Shown here: positions 32,774 through 45,403 of the stretch, in pieces
Numbering within the stretch: position 1 is the stretch's first letter
Layout of the letters: each line of letters starts with the position of its first letter
Assembly (NCBI GenBank): GCA_030686995.1
Contig: CM060702.1
Location: forward strand, 71,309,354-71,373,353
Length of the DNA stretch: 64,000 nt
Direction of reading: 5' to 3'
Source: Artemisia argyi
Taxonomy: Eukaryota; Streptophyta; Magnoliopsida; Asterales; Asteraceae
Position numbers and translations under genes: made by a program
The notes under the pieces: model-generated
What the model was told of the DNA's origin: nothing
Databases searched by the model: none
The model's input: only the letters and a program-made list of their open reading frames with translations

Positions 32774-34196
32774 TGATGCGTGGGAATTGCACCAGACTTT
32801 ACCTATCGAGGGATCTCGAGAAGCTTACAACCCCACCAGGCAGTGTACCTGATCGTTGTAGTATAGTATAGTGACAAGTACCGGGGAATTGATCGTTCAA
32901 CTCAGGAATAGTGTCGCTAGGATTAGAAAGCCTAAAAACTAGGTCTAGAGGTGAGAGATGATTCTTTTTGTATTTTTATATTTTATGGAAAGCAAGTAAA
33001 ATCTCAGGTTTTGGAATAGTGGGCGGAATTAGTTGCTAATCAACTAACCCAATAACTAAAGATGCAATCAAAATAAAATAACAAAAAAATGTAAATAAAG
33101 CTAATTACCAATGTGGTGTGAACAGTAATTGGGAGAATTGTGTTTACTTAGATTTCACTACTCCCTAGATATCTTTTACAGGTTAATTGTTTGTTAGAGT
33201 TGCGTGGATGACGGGTTATATTCCTTAATACCAATTGTGGGTTGGCGTACGTACTTCCCCAACTCTATAAGCTCCTACTTCACTCCTATGTCGAGCCTGC
33301 AAGAAGCTCCTAACATGGGATCACTAGAATTCGCTCATGCATTAAATACAACCATAAAAACCTAGTACGCATTGGTTCATGTTTCTTAAGACGTTCAAGC
33401 AAGTTACACAATGGAGATCTGCCAGTTTTCTTAAGCCTAACATCGAAATCATTCATCCATTACAAACTATAAACAAGCAATCAACCTATAATCAACATCT
33501 AGGTTTCATTACATCTAAGCAAACACACAAAAGATCTAGCCTAGCATGTTAAAATCAAGACAAGCGTAAGATATATTCAAACAACACATAGACATATTGA
33601 ATGAATTGAAGGGATACTTATCTCAATTGAACTTGAAGGGTTTCAAGGGGTGAAAACCCTTGAAAATACTGTAAAAGTCGTGTTAGGGTTTATTAAGTTC
33701 GACCCTAAAATTATCTTCTCAAGTTCCACACTTAATGAATGAAAATTAAAAAAGTATATATAGATTTCATGAGGTGACGACGTCAAGAAGCAACTTCTGA
33801 CGCCGTCAACCCGCCGCCCATATTATTCTCGGACTGCCTAGATCCAGATCTGACGCCGTCATGTGTATTGCTGCTCTGGGCCGTCACCACTTTTACTCTT
33901 GACGGCCTTGATTTGACGCCGTCACGTTTTCTCTGGGCCGTCATCATTTTTTCTCCTGACGCCGTCACAAAATTGCTCTTGACGCCGTCAGGCACTGTTT
34001 CCAGCAAGGAAAATTAAGACTTTGTCATTTTCTTCACTTTTATGCTCCAAAAACGTCCGAAATGCTTCCTTTTCCAGAATTTACTCCAAAAGTACCAAAA
34101 ATCACAAAAGGAACGATTTAGGGCAATATTTGATCAAATAAATTCCAATTCCGGCTTAAATAACCCCCTAAAAACAGATCATTTTTCGCCTCATCA
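32774..34196 (-). mobile_element. Solo LTR of the 6.6-kb gypsy family
   Basis: A single LTR, clearly diverged from those at 22913 and 28106 but colinear over its length, is flanked by the exact 5-bp TSD CTGAC (32769-32773 and 34197-34201). It retains the tRNA-Asp-like segment (32853-32866), the TATATATAG box (about 33756-33764) and the TGACG palindrome array (about 33775-33990). It arose by LTR-LTR recombination and is older than the full element, judging by divergence. The frame at 33783-34007 lies in the palindrome array and is not a gene. Confidence 0.93.
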
Positions 34197-34543
34197 CTGA
34201 CGCGAACTGTGGCCGGCCGCCACCTCCTCCGCCACCACCACCTGATTGCATTTTTTATATATATAAAAAAATAAAACTGAATTTAAAGAAAACTACCTAA
34301 CTAACTAACAAATTAATCTTTCTAAAATAAAACCGATCTACACAACGGCTCACATTTTTTGTAAAAATTATTTTATAAAAAAGAGGATTTGAGATATTTT
34401 TTATAAAATTGTTTTCTTAGAAGGTGTGGGTCATAGATTGGAGAAAAACCGAAGTAGTGTGTTTGGAAGCATCCTCTTGGTGTTTAATCAAGCTTTGAAG
34501 AAACTTAATCATTTAGAAGTAAATATTAAGTTTAGGGGAGGAT

Positions 34544-37403
34544 TGTTAGGTTTTGAGATTCTACTGCTCAGGATTTAACTAAGTGTCAAACTGTGTTGAG
34601 GCAATATGATCAAGATCTCTTCATGTTTTAATGATGACAAATAAACCATCGAAACACATAAAATAACAAACGTTAGCCTAAAATCCCCGGAGCCCATATC
34701 TGCTCCTGGCGCGCTGCCCGCGCGTCAACGCGTGGGTGACGCGCCAGGACACTGTATGGTTCTGGGCGAATTTTGAAAGTCGGCTTTCCCCTTACCCGAC
34801 AAATGTGGATCTTTCAATACAGGTATGAATATGTTATGTGCTTAATTGAGAACACTCGAAACAAGTTTTGAGACTTGAGAGATCCTACTTTTTAAACACC
34901 CATTTACTGGAAAACGTCAACTCATGTTTTATAACTATCGCCTCTAGCCAAGGCTTTTCTAAACTTAGGGAGCTTTTATATTTCACGTGACATCGTGTTA
35001 AAGCATCCATATGCTCATATCCCGTGCTTACGTCTTCTCTAATTACGTAACGGGTTTGCTCCCTTATTGGTCAAACTAAGTCAAAGGTCACTTTGCGTAA
35101 ACGCATCCTTTCCCACTTGGGTTATGCTTTACATCTAGGCAAAGCACTTAACTTGTTTGAACCAAGGTATTAGTTGAGAACGTCGAGTCGTGGAAAGTCA
35201 CGAGATATGAACCTATGGATTCTCGACGTTGTGTTACTTGAACTTATAAGTAACCTATGAATTTCTCAACTTATAATCTTAATTGTCTAAACCTTTTCTT
35301 CTTAATGACAATTAGATTACTTCTTAATCTTCTCTTAATCTCATTTCTACAAAAGAAAAATACCACCATATCCAATCATATCCAAATCATATATTCTCTT
35401 ACATAATCTCTTACACTCTTACATATTCCCTTACACAATCCAACTCATTCCCCTTACACACTTTACATCTCAACCTTCTATTTCATCACATGGGATTTAA
35501 TTTGAATTTCAAATGTGGCTTCACTTGATCCTAACCATCCAATTCAAACTAGAACACATGTCAACCATCCATCCACTCTCTTCTCTATACCATCACATGT
35601 GTTTAATCCAAGCCATCCATTTCAAGCCAAAACCTTCTCAACCATTGATTCATCCTTTCCCCCCAAGCAAAGCATATTCCTTTGGAATATCCCTCCTTAA
35701 CCCAACTCTCTACATCTTAGCCATCTATTTCAAATCAACACATCTCAACCATCCATATTCAACACATGCCAAATAATTTGAAAACCAAAGGAGGCTCCCT
35801 TTGATCCTAGCCATCCAATTTAAACCTTCTCATCTCAACCCTCCATCTCATTCTTTCCCCCCAAGCAATGGAATATACCTTGGCATATTCTTTCTCTCTT
35901 TTCTATGCCATGTGAGGAATAACACTTCTACCCCTTCCAAATTACCCTATCTACACTTTCTACCTTTGGTATTTGGTTTTCTTATAAAAACTTCACAAAA
36001 CATTTTCTAATTGGCTATTTGAGTTGGTAAATCTTAGAATGATTAATGTTAAGGTTTACTGTGAAGTACAACTGGGGGTTTAGCAAGGATAGGTATTTAT
36101 AAGATCCAAACACCCAACACTTGGGAAAAGTTTACAGAAGCCTGGCGCGCTGCCCGCGCGAGTGATGCGCCGGCCTCGGTAAAATTTCCCAAGTTTGGGT
36201 TCTTGGCATATAAATACCACCCTTGCCTCTTGTATTCCTCACCCCTTGCCATTATTCTTTCTCTCTATATTCTTTCTCTCAAATCTCTCTATCACTAATC
36301 TTGTGTTCTTGATTTTTACATTAACATCTTTGAAAGAACACATATCTTTGCAAGGGAAGAATCACAAGAACCTAATTCACTCTTGTGATTGTGTCGGGGG
36401 TCTTCTTATCTATACCCTTTCTATTACAATTGAGTCTCTAGGTTAGGTTAGGGCTTGGTTGAATAAACATATATTCATTCATTCAATTGTTTGTAAGGGA
36501 AGTCTTGTGTCTTGGTGACCAAGCCTAGATCATTGGGGATCCAGTTGGGGTTTGATACTTCCGGTGGGAAGTCTTGGTGACCCTTAGGTGAAGTCGAATC
36601 GCAAGATTCTTTTGGGTGGTTTCCGAGGGCGGAATACCGTGGGAGTAACTCCTTCTTTGTGAGCATCGATATTGGTGAATATTGGTGGAGTGAATTGTAA
36701 CGATTTGTAGTCCACCGAAAGGATTATACTAGTGAATAGTATCAGAGTCGCGGATTCGCAACTGGACGTAAGGATGGTATAAACCCCCCATCCCGAACCA
36801 GTATATATCATTGTGTTTTTACTTGCTTTATATACTTTGGTTGTGTTAGTGGTTGTTGGATTATTGTACAACCACTTGGTGTTCTCTTTGGCTCAAAGTT
36901 TTTAAACATCTAAAAAGTCAAAGAAACCGTATTCACACCCCCCTCTACGGTTCTACAAACTGCTGCTGATGAGAACCTACTGCTGGTATAATGAATCTGC
37001 TGCTAGTGTTATTAAACTGCTGCAAGGTGAATCTGCTTCTGAAGAATCTGCTACTTAAGAGATAAACTTGTATACACGAATGGATAATTATGGAATAGAT
37101 AGTGTGCATATCTTATACGATTAGGAAGATATTATCTTGTGTAGAAAGTTATTGTAAACCTAATAGGACTCCTTGGTCTATAAAAGGAGGTGCCTAGGGT
37201 TAGTATGTACGTATCATTATTATTCTCGTTTCACTTCAAGGTTGTAAAACCCTAGCATTGTCGAGTGCTCGTATATTAATATATTGAAGTGTTGAAAGTG
37301 TTTAAACTGTTCTTCTTAAGTTAAGCTTTAATATTCCGCGTTATTGTTTAAGTTTTAATTCAAGTCAACTTCTATAAGATCGTTTGCTCAACTGGGATCA
37401 ACA
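34544..37403 (+). mobile_element. Copia-like 3' LTR interrupted by another LTR
   Basis: A purine-rich AGTTTAGGGGAGGAT precedes TGTTAGGTTTTGAG (34544), the usual polypurine-tract/LTR junction of plant copia elements. The sequence continues to 34593 and resumes at 36963 with GCTGATGAGAACC. It has a TATA-like CTATAAAAGG at about 37179 and ends probably at GGGATCAACA (37403). Without the insert it is about 490 bp, a normal copia LTR length. Upstream no integrase or RNase H was recognised, so only the 3' end of an element remains. The right border is uncertain. Confidence 0.5.
34594..36957. mobile_element. Solo LTR (2.36 kb) nested in the copia-like LTR
   Basis: It begins TGTTGAGGCAATATGATC and ends GGTTCTACA, with the exact 5-bp TSD AACTG on both sides (34589-34593 and 36958-36962). 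Near its end is the C-rich phrase TTCACACCCCCCTCTACGG, familiar from 3' parts of plant LTRs. It contains two copies of a GC-rich block, CCTGGCGCGCTGCCCGCGCG, at 34705 and 36141, and TCAACCATCCAT-type repeats at about 35520-35850. The several short frames inside are not supported as genes. Confidence 0.85.
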
Positions 37404-38240
37404 TTATCCAGAAGTTAAATACCAAATTACATCCCATAAAAAAATCAAGAGATCACGTGTGGAGTTAGTTAAATACCAAATTACGAGTGGAGTTAGTTTT
37501 GGCTAAAAGAACCGTTTGTGAAGAAGATGAATTTGTAGTGGATGAATATTGGGACATGGAATTCAACCGCATCTCTTCATTTGTAACCAAAGATCGTACG
37601 ATAGTAAGATCCGGAAAAGGGTCCCGATGGGCAATAATACCCGCAACTTGTTCATATTTTCCCCTAAGCCATTAATGGCATAACTGCATAAGTAATAACA
37701 TCATCGTTGGTTAATGGTGATCCAAGATTTGTTAAGAGGGTACTTTTAAAGAAAAATCACGTGTGACCATTGGCAAATGGTTTGTTTGATAATGAAAGTG
37801 TTTGTAGAGCTGATGTGAGAGACACCTTTCTTGTGTAGGTTGTTGAGTTGAGACTAGATTTCAGTTTTTCTTTATGGTTTGATGTGATATATTTTGTGTT
37901 TGAGGATAAGGCTAAAATATAACTAAAGAGAAGGAATAGATATGAAGTAGATAAGGTGGACCTACATTGGTTATCTAACTAGGACTTAACTTCAATATTT
38001 ATGCTTTGACTCTTTGAGGTTGAGTAGTAAATTGAATCAAATTTAACTCTACTTTTATCTAGAAATTACATGTGATGTTGTTATTATAGTATATTGTTGT
38101 GAAAATATAAATCAACTGAACTCTTTTCGCCTTTTATATCTCAACTTTTTTTTATTAGGTAGTAATATTTGTTTAGTTTTTTTAATGTTGTGTATATTTT
38201 TTTTGGAGACAATTTGTCATATACTAAAATACTAAAAAAA
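37404..38240. other. Intergenic, no gene seen
   Basis: A short direct repeat (GGAGTTAGTTAAATACCAAA-like, 37404-37500) follows the copia-like LTR. A 62-codon frame at 37487-37675 has no recognisable domain and no good start context; I do not call it. The rest is A/T-rich. Confidence 0.4.
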
Positions 38241-38790
38241 TCTCATGTGATGCACCAAAGAATCCATTGGGATTCACAATGAATCCCTTGAGATTCATAC
38301 AGAATCCCATGGGATTTATACATATTACCCATGTGATCAAATAGAATATAAGTAACAAACATTATATATTCAAAGTAAACAAGATATATTCAAAGCGAAC
38401 AAGAATTTTTCTCATAACATTATACAACAAAAATAGAATCTCAAGTGATTCTGTACTTCCAATTTATATAAAGCAAAATGAAAATCCATGAGATTTATAC
38501 ATAATCCCATGTGATTCTCTCTGATCCCTTGTGATTCATATACAATCACATGGGATATATACAGAATCCCATGAGATTCTTTGATGAATCACCTGTAATT
38601 TATAAAGATTACCCATGTGATTCATACAGAATCCCATGGGATTCTATATGAATCCCAAGTGATTAGAGAGAATCCCTTTATAAAGATTACCCATGTGATT
38701 CATACAGAATCCCATGGGATTCTATATGAATCCCAAGTGATTAGAGAGAATCACATGGGATTCTGTATAACAACATACAACGTTTTAATA
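38241..38790. repeat. Array of GAATCCCATGGGATTC-type palindromes
   Basis: Half-sites GAATCC and GGATTC, often joined as the 16-bp palindrome GAATCCCATGGGATTC, recur about every 20-25 bp. A longer duplicated block (TACCCATGTGATTCATACAG and on) lies at about 38609-38754. No coding signal. Confidence 0.85.
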
Positions 38791-38939
38791 AAGAGATTAC
38801 AAGAGCTCGTTTCAAACAATCATATAAAAAACATCTACCCTTAAAAAGCTTTGACAAAAAAGTATAAAACTTAAAAACAATGATTTACTCATTTTTACAA
38901 ATCACTTGTGATTTTTTAAAAATAACTAATTACAAGTGA

Positions 38940-39500
38940 TTTTTTTACGAATCCCGTGAGATTTTTTTACGAATTCTGTGTGATTTTTTGACGAATCCCG
39001 TGGGATTTTTCTGGACGGAAATTTTGAAAAAAAAATCGTCTTTTTACGAATCCTGTGGGATTTTTCCGGACGAAAATTTTGAAAAAAAAAAGTTCGTCTT
39101 TTTACGAATCCTGTGGGATTTTTTTACGAATCCCGTGGGATTTTTCTGGACAGAAATTTTGAATTTTTTTTTTGTCTTTTTACGAATCCCGTGGGATTTT
39201 TTCACGAATCCCGTGGGATTTTTTACGAATCCCGTTGGATTTTTCTGGACAGAAATTTTGAAAAAAAAATTCGTCTTTTTACGAATCTTGTGGGATTTTT
39301 TTACGAATCCCGTGGGATTTTTCTGGACGGAAATTTTGAATTTTTTTTTGTCTTTTTATGAATCCCATGGGATTTTTTACGAATCCCGTGGGATTTTTCT
39401 GGACGGAAATTTTGAAAAACAATTTCGTCTTTTTACGAATCTCATGTGATTTTTTTATGAATCCCGTGTGATTTTTCTGGGCAGAAATTTTGAAAAAAAA
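38940..39500. repeat. Tandem array of about 70-80-bp units with GAATCCCGTGGGATT
   Basis: About seven units each contain ACGAATCCCGTGGGATTTTT, then TCTGGACGGAAATTTTGAA, an A- or T-run and CGTCTTTTT. The half-site is shared with the neighbouring palindrome array, so the two are related. Open frames with FFTNPVGFFWTEIL repeats are by-products. Confidence 0.9.
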
Positions 39501-40054
39501 AAGTTCATCGAAAGTATATAACAATGCATATCTATAGAAAGATGATTTAATTCTCGTCGCGATGGTATATTTTTCGTAGCGTGAAGATTTACCGTTTCCA
39601 AGATATGTTATTTTTTTTAAAAGGTGGAAAGTGTGTTTTTATATTAAATGAAATGTTGATATGTTGATCTTAGCTATTAGATGAAAGGTTGATAGATGGT
39701 TGAGATTGACTTATTTGTTTTTTTAAAGGATATATGTTTTGCATGAGTATATCATTGTTTTGCAATTTTACTTCTTGAAAGATTGTGTACAATTAATAAT
39801 ATTTGTGTTATACTCTTATGTAAAGGTACTGCTAATAAAGTAACCAATTAAAAGAAAAACAGATTATTATTGCTAACTCTGCCCGCATAATGTAATATAT
39901 TTTGAAATGTAAAATTTTCAACTTTTATATGACACGTTTTATTTAGTTTTAATAAAATTGATCCGGGACATTTTTAATGTCCCGGATCCGCCACTCATTG
40001 CTAATACAAGTGATATATACTAACATGCCATTACTCTTGGAGTAAAAAAACTAA
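39501..40054. other. Intergenic, no gene seen
   Basis: A/T-rich sequence with no recognisable exon or element boundary. Confidence 0.4.
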
Positions 40055-40448
40055 GGGGGTGCTTAGTTTGGGGTATTGGGGTTAGGGTGTGGGAAAAGCA
40101 ATGAATAAACATGCATGGTTAGGAGTAAGGAATGTAATCATTGCTTAGTAGTGGGTAATTGGCCATTACTCAGTAAATTAGGAAGTAAGGTAATGATTAT
40201 CTACTACCACCACCATCACCAGCCAACAACACCAGCAACCACCACCACCACCACCCACTACCACCACCAGCCACCGCTACCACCACCACCAGCCACCACC
40301 ACCAGCCACCACCACCACTTTTGGAGGTTAATGTGTTTTTCTTAAACCAAATCAAAGATAATGATTATCTGTATTCCATTCCTTTATATTCCATTGTATA
40401 TCCTTTATCTTTGTTATTCTCATTTCTCTTTTTGAACCAAGCGCACCC
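40055..40448. mobile_element. PIF/Harbinger-like MITE with CCACCA microsatellite
   Basis: TAA on both sides (40052-40054 and 40449-40451) flanks termini GGGGGTGCTTAGTTTGG and, in reverse, GGGTGCGCTTGGTTCAA. Inside is an imperfect (CCACCA)n tract at 40204-40320, which explains a His/Thr/Pro-rich open frame. Ends and TSD fit Tourist-like MITEs. Confidence 0.6.
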
Positions 40449-40451
40449 TAA

Positions 40452-40764
40452 ATTAACAGATTCAAAAGGATGAATTTTATGTTGGTTTTTAGTGATCCAC
40501 TCTTGTATTCTTCGAATATACTTAAAAATGGATTTATACTCATAATCTGTTCCTACGAGTTAATTTGACTTAAAAAGACTAGAAAATTAAGATGAACTCA
40601 TGAATACAAAACACTATATTTTCTGTTCAACTTTTAGGAAACTTAGACACGAATCAAGGGTTGGTGACCCATCTAGTTCAAGAATAGTTTAGTATTTGTT
40701 AATTTAAAACTTAACACAAGAACTATAAGAATCAATTAAAAAGTTGGGCATTGCTTTGACAAAG
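40452..40764. other. Intergenic between a MITE and a solo LTR
   Basis: A/T-rich; nothing recognised except the TSD CAAAG at 40760-40764. Confidence 0.4.
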
Positions 40765-43536
40765 TGTCACACCCTCAAAATCGGGTCCAGCGGAAGCATA
40801 CATGTAGCTGGGGTGTAACTCAATTGGTATTACAACACTAGTTCAAAAATAGTTTGCACTTGAATCATTTAGAATAAAATGGTTAAATCAAAATGTTGAT
40901 TTTTACATTGTTAAAATTAGTGCGGAAGTAGGCCATTAAAATAGTTAAAAACGGTCCCCAAATGAATAATTAGAGTCTTCTATAACCATGCCATGCCCTG
41001 CCAAAACCTCCTGTAGCGTGCCATTGCTTAAAACCTAAAAATACATGCTAAAGTGTCAACACAATGGTTGGTGAGTTCATAGAGTCTTGTGAAAAAAAAT
41101 GTAATGCATATGGATGAAGTTGTCCCGGCAAAGGCATCGTAAATCCACTCAGTTCCAAGTCCCGCCATAAGAGACTTGTAACCTGTGTGTTTACAACCCA
41201 CTGCCAAATGTGTTTTGGTTTGTGTGAACAAAATAATGCTTGAATCTCAATTCAAAGATAAGTGTAGCAAAACCGCTATGTAAACAATTTTCACAATGAG
41301 GTTATATAAACAATGATGACAATCCCAAGAAATGCAGGTAATCAAACATACCAATGAAATGCAGGTAATCAACCATACCAATGAAATGCAGGTAATCAAC
41401 CATGTAAAGCGAGTAATGCGTTTAAGTAAAACGAGCATGTATTCTCCCCCAAAGAGTTTATAAAACAATTAAAAGAGTAGGGGCTATGACTCACCTGAAG
41501 CTGATGTTACTGTGATGAAGTGAAATGAACAACAATGAACATGTAATGAGCTGAAAAACAAGGCGCGCACACTAGCCGCAACCTAATATGAATGATATGA
41601 ACGATCTAATTTAGATCATGAAATGATGTTGGAAATGTCCATGCACATGTTTCCTATACCACTCTACTCTTTGAAAATACTTGTTGTTATCAAAATATAC
41701 ATTTTTCAAGACTTAGGAAAAAATGGCTATTAGAAAAAATAAAACTAGTTGCAATATATATACTTATATATATATATCGTATGTACCAATGTTTGTGTTG
41801 AAATCCTCGGTTTGAAATCCTTGAAATCACGCCTTGTAGTAATGAAAATATACTTGTAATCACTAATACATCATTAGTTATGAAATTGGGTACTTGGTTA
41901 ATATTTCTAGAAAATCTAGAATTTAGTACGTAGTGTTATTATTATTTCTAAAAGCTGCCAATTATAGAGGATTTTTGCCGATATTGAAACGTGAATATCT
42001 TTGTCGTTATAAGCCCGTTTTACTTGTTCTTTATATCCACGGTTACGTCTTAGTATGTAGTAATATATTTTGGAAAGCTAGACTCCTCCGGGTTACGTCT
42101 AAAGTCTCTTTTTGCCCGTTGAAAAACGTCCAACAGCATGTATTTTTCCGGAAAATAGTTTTCGTCGTTAATATTGAAAAATTCATATCTCCTTCGTTAT
42201 AAACTCGTTTTAATCCGTTCTTTCGCCTACGGCTTCATTTTTGAAAGTATTTTCTAAAAATTTTGCCAAAGTTTACTTTGTATTTACTGATTTTCCAGAA
42301 TTTACAAAAATGGGACAGTAGGTATATTTACTTGTTAGAAATCCATTTTCAAGGTTCAAAACTAGTTTCTACTTCAACCAAATCTCTTGCAAACACCACA
42401 AAACTATACTAATCCTACCATACACCTTCTTAGGGTGCCATGGGTTCCTAATGACAAGTAAACAAGTTAATTTAACAAAGGAACACCTAAATCACAATCT
42501 AGGGTTTGTATGTTCAAAAAGTATACAAAAATAAAGTGGTATAACTAGTTTGTGCATGAAATTAAGCATGAATACCATGAGATACATATGTTAATTAGAT
42601 GAAAACATGAAAATAATTTTGAATACTCACTTTGAAATAATAGGTGATTAGATGATGAGAAACCTTGGATTACTTGTGTTTTTGTGTTATGATTCTTGAT
42701 TAGGATGATGAAATGAACAACTTTGATGCTTTGTACTTTGAAAAATGATCACTTGATCATGTATATTGATATTGGGTCGTGGGTTTAGAGAAAGAGGTGA
42801 AGAAAAATGAATTTTTGATTTTTGATCTAAGTATATATGTGTAAAAAGGTGTTTATGTATAAAAAAATCTAAATCAATGGCATTTTAGTAAATACTTGGT
42901 CAAGTTGACTAGATATTTTGAGGGGGGGCTGCACATGTGTAAAAGTAAATGAGTATGTGATAAGCTTGGTGTTATCTGGTTCACGGAGTCGGTTTTGGTT
43001 CCGTTAATCGCTAAACGTAAAGTTTTAAATCGCGAAACATAAATTCGGGTATCGTAAAAATATGAAACTCGAAAGAATGACTAAACTTGTCAAAATACTC
43101 CATAATAAAATATAAAATGAATGGTAAGTTCCATCGGGTTGCTTAAACGCTGTTAAAACTGGAAACGCGGGTTAAAAACGCGTAATTCGCGTAAAACGCT
43201 GAACTGAAAAACGTAAAATTCCAAAACTTTAAGAATTGTCGTAAAATGAGAGAAAATCATATTTCTATCGTTTATATTGTTTTATGGACATATCGGGATG
43301 CCGGAAGGACGTTTAAACCTGAATGTAAATCTCGGACATGGCTTCGTGATTTTTGCAGAAATGATCCGACGAGCGCCAAACTCTCGGATTACCGTTAAAA
43401 TAGTTTAACTTATGAGAATATGAAATGAAAATTTCGGACATGAATAGTGTTTTGTGAATAGTAAAAGTGAATAGTAACTTTCCTAGATAAAAATTGGAAT
43501 TTCGACGTTTGAAACAGGACATGACGAGTTGTGACA
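40765..43536. mobile_element. Solo LTR, 2.77 kb
   Basis: It begins TGTCACACCCTC and ends GAGTTGTGACA, so the short terminal inverted repeat TGTCACA is preserved. The exact 5-bp TSD CAAAG lies at 40760-40764 and 43537-43541. It contains three tandem copies of a 27-bp unit, GAAATGCAGGTAATCAACCA plus TACCAAT, at about 41331-41401, and CGCG-rich words (AAACGCGGGTTAAAAACGCG) at about 43160-43190. The long size suggests a gypsy source; orientation was not determined. Short frames within it are not genes. Confidence 0.85.
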
Positions 43537-43541
43537 CAAAG

Positions 43542-43969
43542 AGGGCATCAATTATAAAGTCATGGACACTTTGGCTTTCTTTATGCAAAAAAAAAATAAA
43601 TAAATAAAAAAAATAAAAAATAAAAAAGTTAAAAATAAATAAATAAATAAAATGTCCTGCAATCATTGTCACACCTAAAATTATGTAAAAGGTAAATTTC
43701 TATGTTGTATTACATAACTTTTTGTCCATGAACAAATACTTTAAGTTTTCAAATCAGATAAAGGTATATATCATAATGGGATGCAGGTATAATATAAAAT
43801 TATGAAGTCTGTAACATAAACTTGTGTGAATATCCTACGATAGCATATTCTTTAGGGTTGGGTTATATTAACGGTGGCTAGTTTTTTAGTATAACACTCT
43901 ATAGTTTTACTAGGGGATACTTTATTTTTTATTTTTTTGACTTTTCAACTTTTTTGACTTCTCAATTTT

Positions 43970-44013
<44 letters not shown>

Positions 44014-44177
44014 GAAAGTATTGTGTAATGTTTTGTATATGTATTATGTTTTGTATAATTATTTTGTTTGTATAATAACACGTTAAAAATATTACCACAT
44101 TAAATAACTGCAACACCAACTGTTATTATTAAATTAAACGAAAACGTTAACATATTATTTAAAAACAACAACATCTA
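43542..44177. other. Low-complexity flank of the decayed DNA transposon
   Basis: A-rich (AAATAAAT) at about 43585-43652 and a T-run at about 43970-44009; a Lys-rich frame is an artefact of the latter. At 43852-43910 a phrase with GGGTTATATTAACGGTGGCT and AGTTTTTTAG occurs that recurs at 57251 and, inverted, at 57720, suggesting that this is the left part of the same decayed transposon. A possible degenerate CACTA end lies at 43895. Confidence 0.4.
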
Positions 44178-44650
44178 CAACATATGAAGATTATTCATTT
44201 CATTTAAAAGATCATGGAGCCTTGCACCCGACTGATAAGCGTGATCCTCAGGATTCCTTGCCAATTCTAACTCCATCTCTAGCGTCTTAATTCTTGTCAT
44301 CAACAGCTTGTTTCTTGCTTCAAACACGTCAATCTTATTATCTTTCGCAACGCAGTTTGAGCACTGCGCTGAAGAAGAGGCTTGATTAAAGTACCTCCTT
44401 TCAAATTCATCTTTCCACATGAAGTATCGACACCCATAGTTATCTGTACATGTTACATGTTAAGAAAATTATAAGAAATTTATTTTTAACAAACAAATTA
44501 TTTACATATTTACATAACTAAGCAAACGTATGATTATTTACCACTGAATCAGGACATGCATAATACAGTTGCCCACGAGTAGCTGGTTTCCAGGATTGAC
44601 GTTCTATAATGAATCATCTCTCACATCGACACAAGAAAGGATTTCTTCGT
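44178..44650 (-). pseudogene. GRF-type zinc-finger protein relic (transposon-associated)
   Basis: The minus-strand exon region 44542-44650 reads CRCER, an in-frame TGA, then FIIERQSWKPATRGQLYYAC. After an intron-like gap, 44178-44443 continues NYGCRYFMWKDEFERRYF and then a long helical segment (ARNKLLMTRIKTLEMELELA). The CxC...SWKP.TRG..YYAC...GC.YF.WKDE pattern is the GRF zinc finger. The stop codon and the mismatch in phase across the presumed intron show that it is broken. It lies beside an OTU-peptidase relic on the same strand, as in plant DNA transposons carrying accessory genes. Confidence 0.65.
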
Positions 44651-44888
44651 TCCACCTGGCCAAAGAAAGGACGTGCATAATACATAAATGAACATTTGAG
44701 TTCAAAGGTTTCTCAAACAACATACTCTATACCATATATCAATAATCATTTACAATGTTTTGTCGGTATAATTACTTACAATATAAATCAGTAATCATTC
44801 ACTATGTTTTGTCGGAATCTCTATTATTTACAACATAAATCAGTAATCATTTGCAATGGTTTTGTCGGTATAATTATTTACAACATAA

Positions 44889-45403
44889 ATCAATAATTCA
44901 TTAGTCGATGTTGATACAAAGTTTCCCATTCGGCTGCAACTGGCTCTCTGAAATACCTCCATTGTGGGTGGATATGGGGAAGTGGAGAATCTCTGTCTAG
45001 CGTCGGTAAAATGTAGTGAGCATAGTCTCTCTCCCCCACACGGGCAATCACAAGGGGGTCGGTTCCTTGTGATAAGTTTGGCCCGGTAAAAAGCGAAAAA
45101 CATGTGTTCCAACATTGATGGGATATAAATACAACAGGTCGGTGAATAAGTGAAGCGATAACCAGCCCCGTGATTGGCGTCACCATCCAACGACCGATAG
45201 GTGCACCTCCATTGAATCAGTCTATTGTATACCAAAGTCGGTCAAAGTCATGTTGCTGCCACATACTTATGTAAGTTTGCCTATGTCTGTCTAACTCTTG
45301 CAATAACATATGTCTGACTTCGGCCCACCTATTTTCGTTTTGAGCAAGACTGTGGGCAACACACCGAAACCCACAATTTCCATCACCCAGCACATTATGT
45401 ATG
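44889..45403 (-). pseudogene. OTU-like cysteine peptidase relic, C-terminal part
   Basis: The minus strand contains VLGDGNCGFRCVAHSL, the OTU catalytic Asp/Cys motif, then NENRWAEVRHMLLQEL, an in-frame TGA after WYTID, and GGAPIGRWMVTPITGLVIAS, ending at a TGA near HRLMNY. OTU peptidases of this type are carried by plant DNA transposons of the MULE class and relatives. The N-terminal part lies 11.2 kb away at 56621-57164 because an LTR element inserted at GTATG. Both the in-frame stop and the insertion disable it. Confidence 0.8.

Noticed and set aside
38988..39524. Repeat proteins with GFFTNPVGFFWTEIL
   Set aside because: Several overlapping frames on both strands are open across the same tandem array; no start context or homology.
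43922..44119. Lys-rich frame on minus
   Set aside because: It is a translation of a poly-T run.
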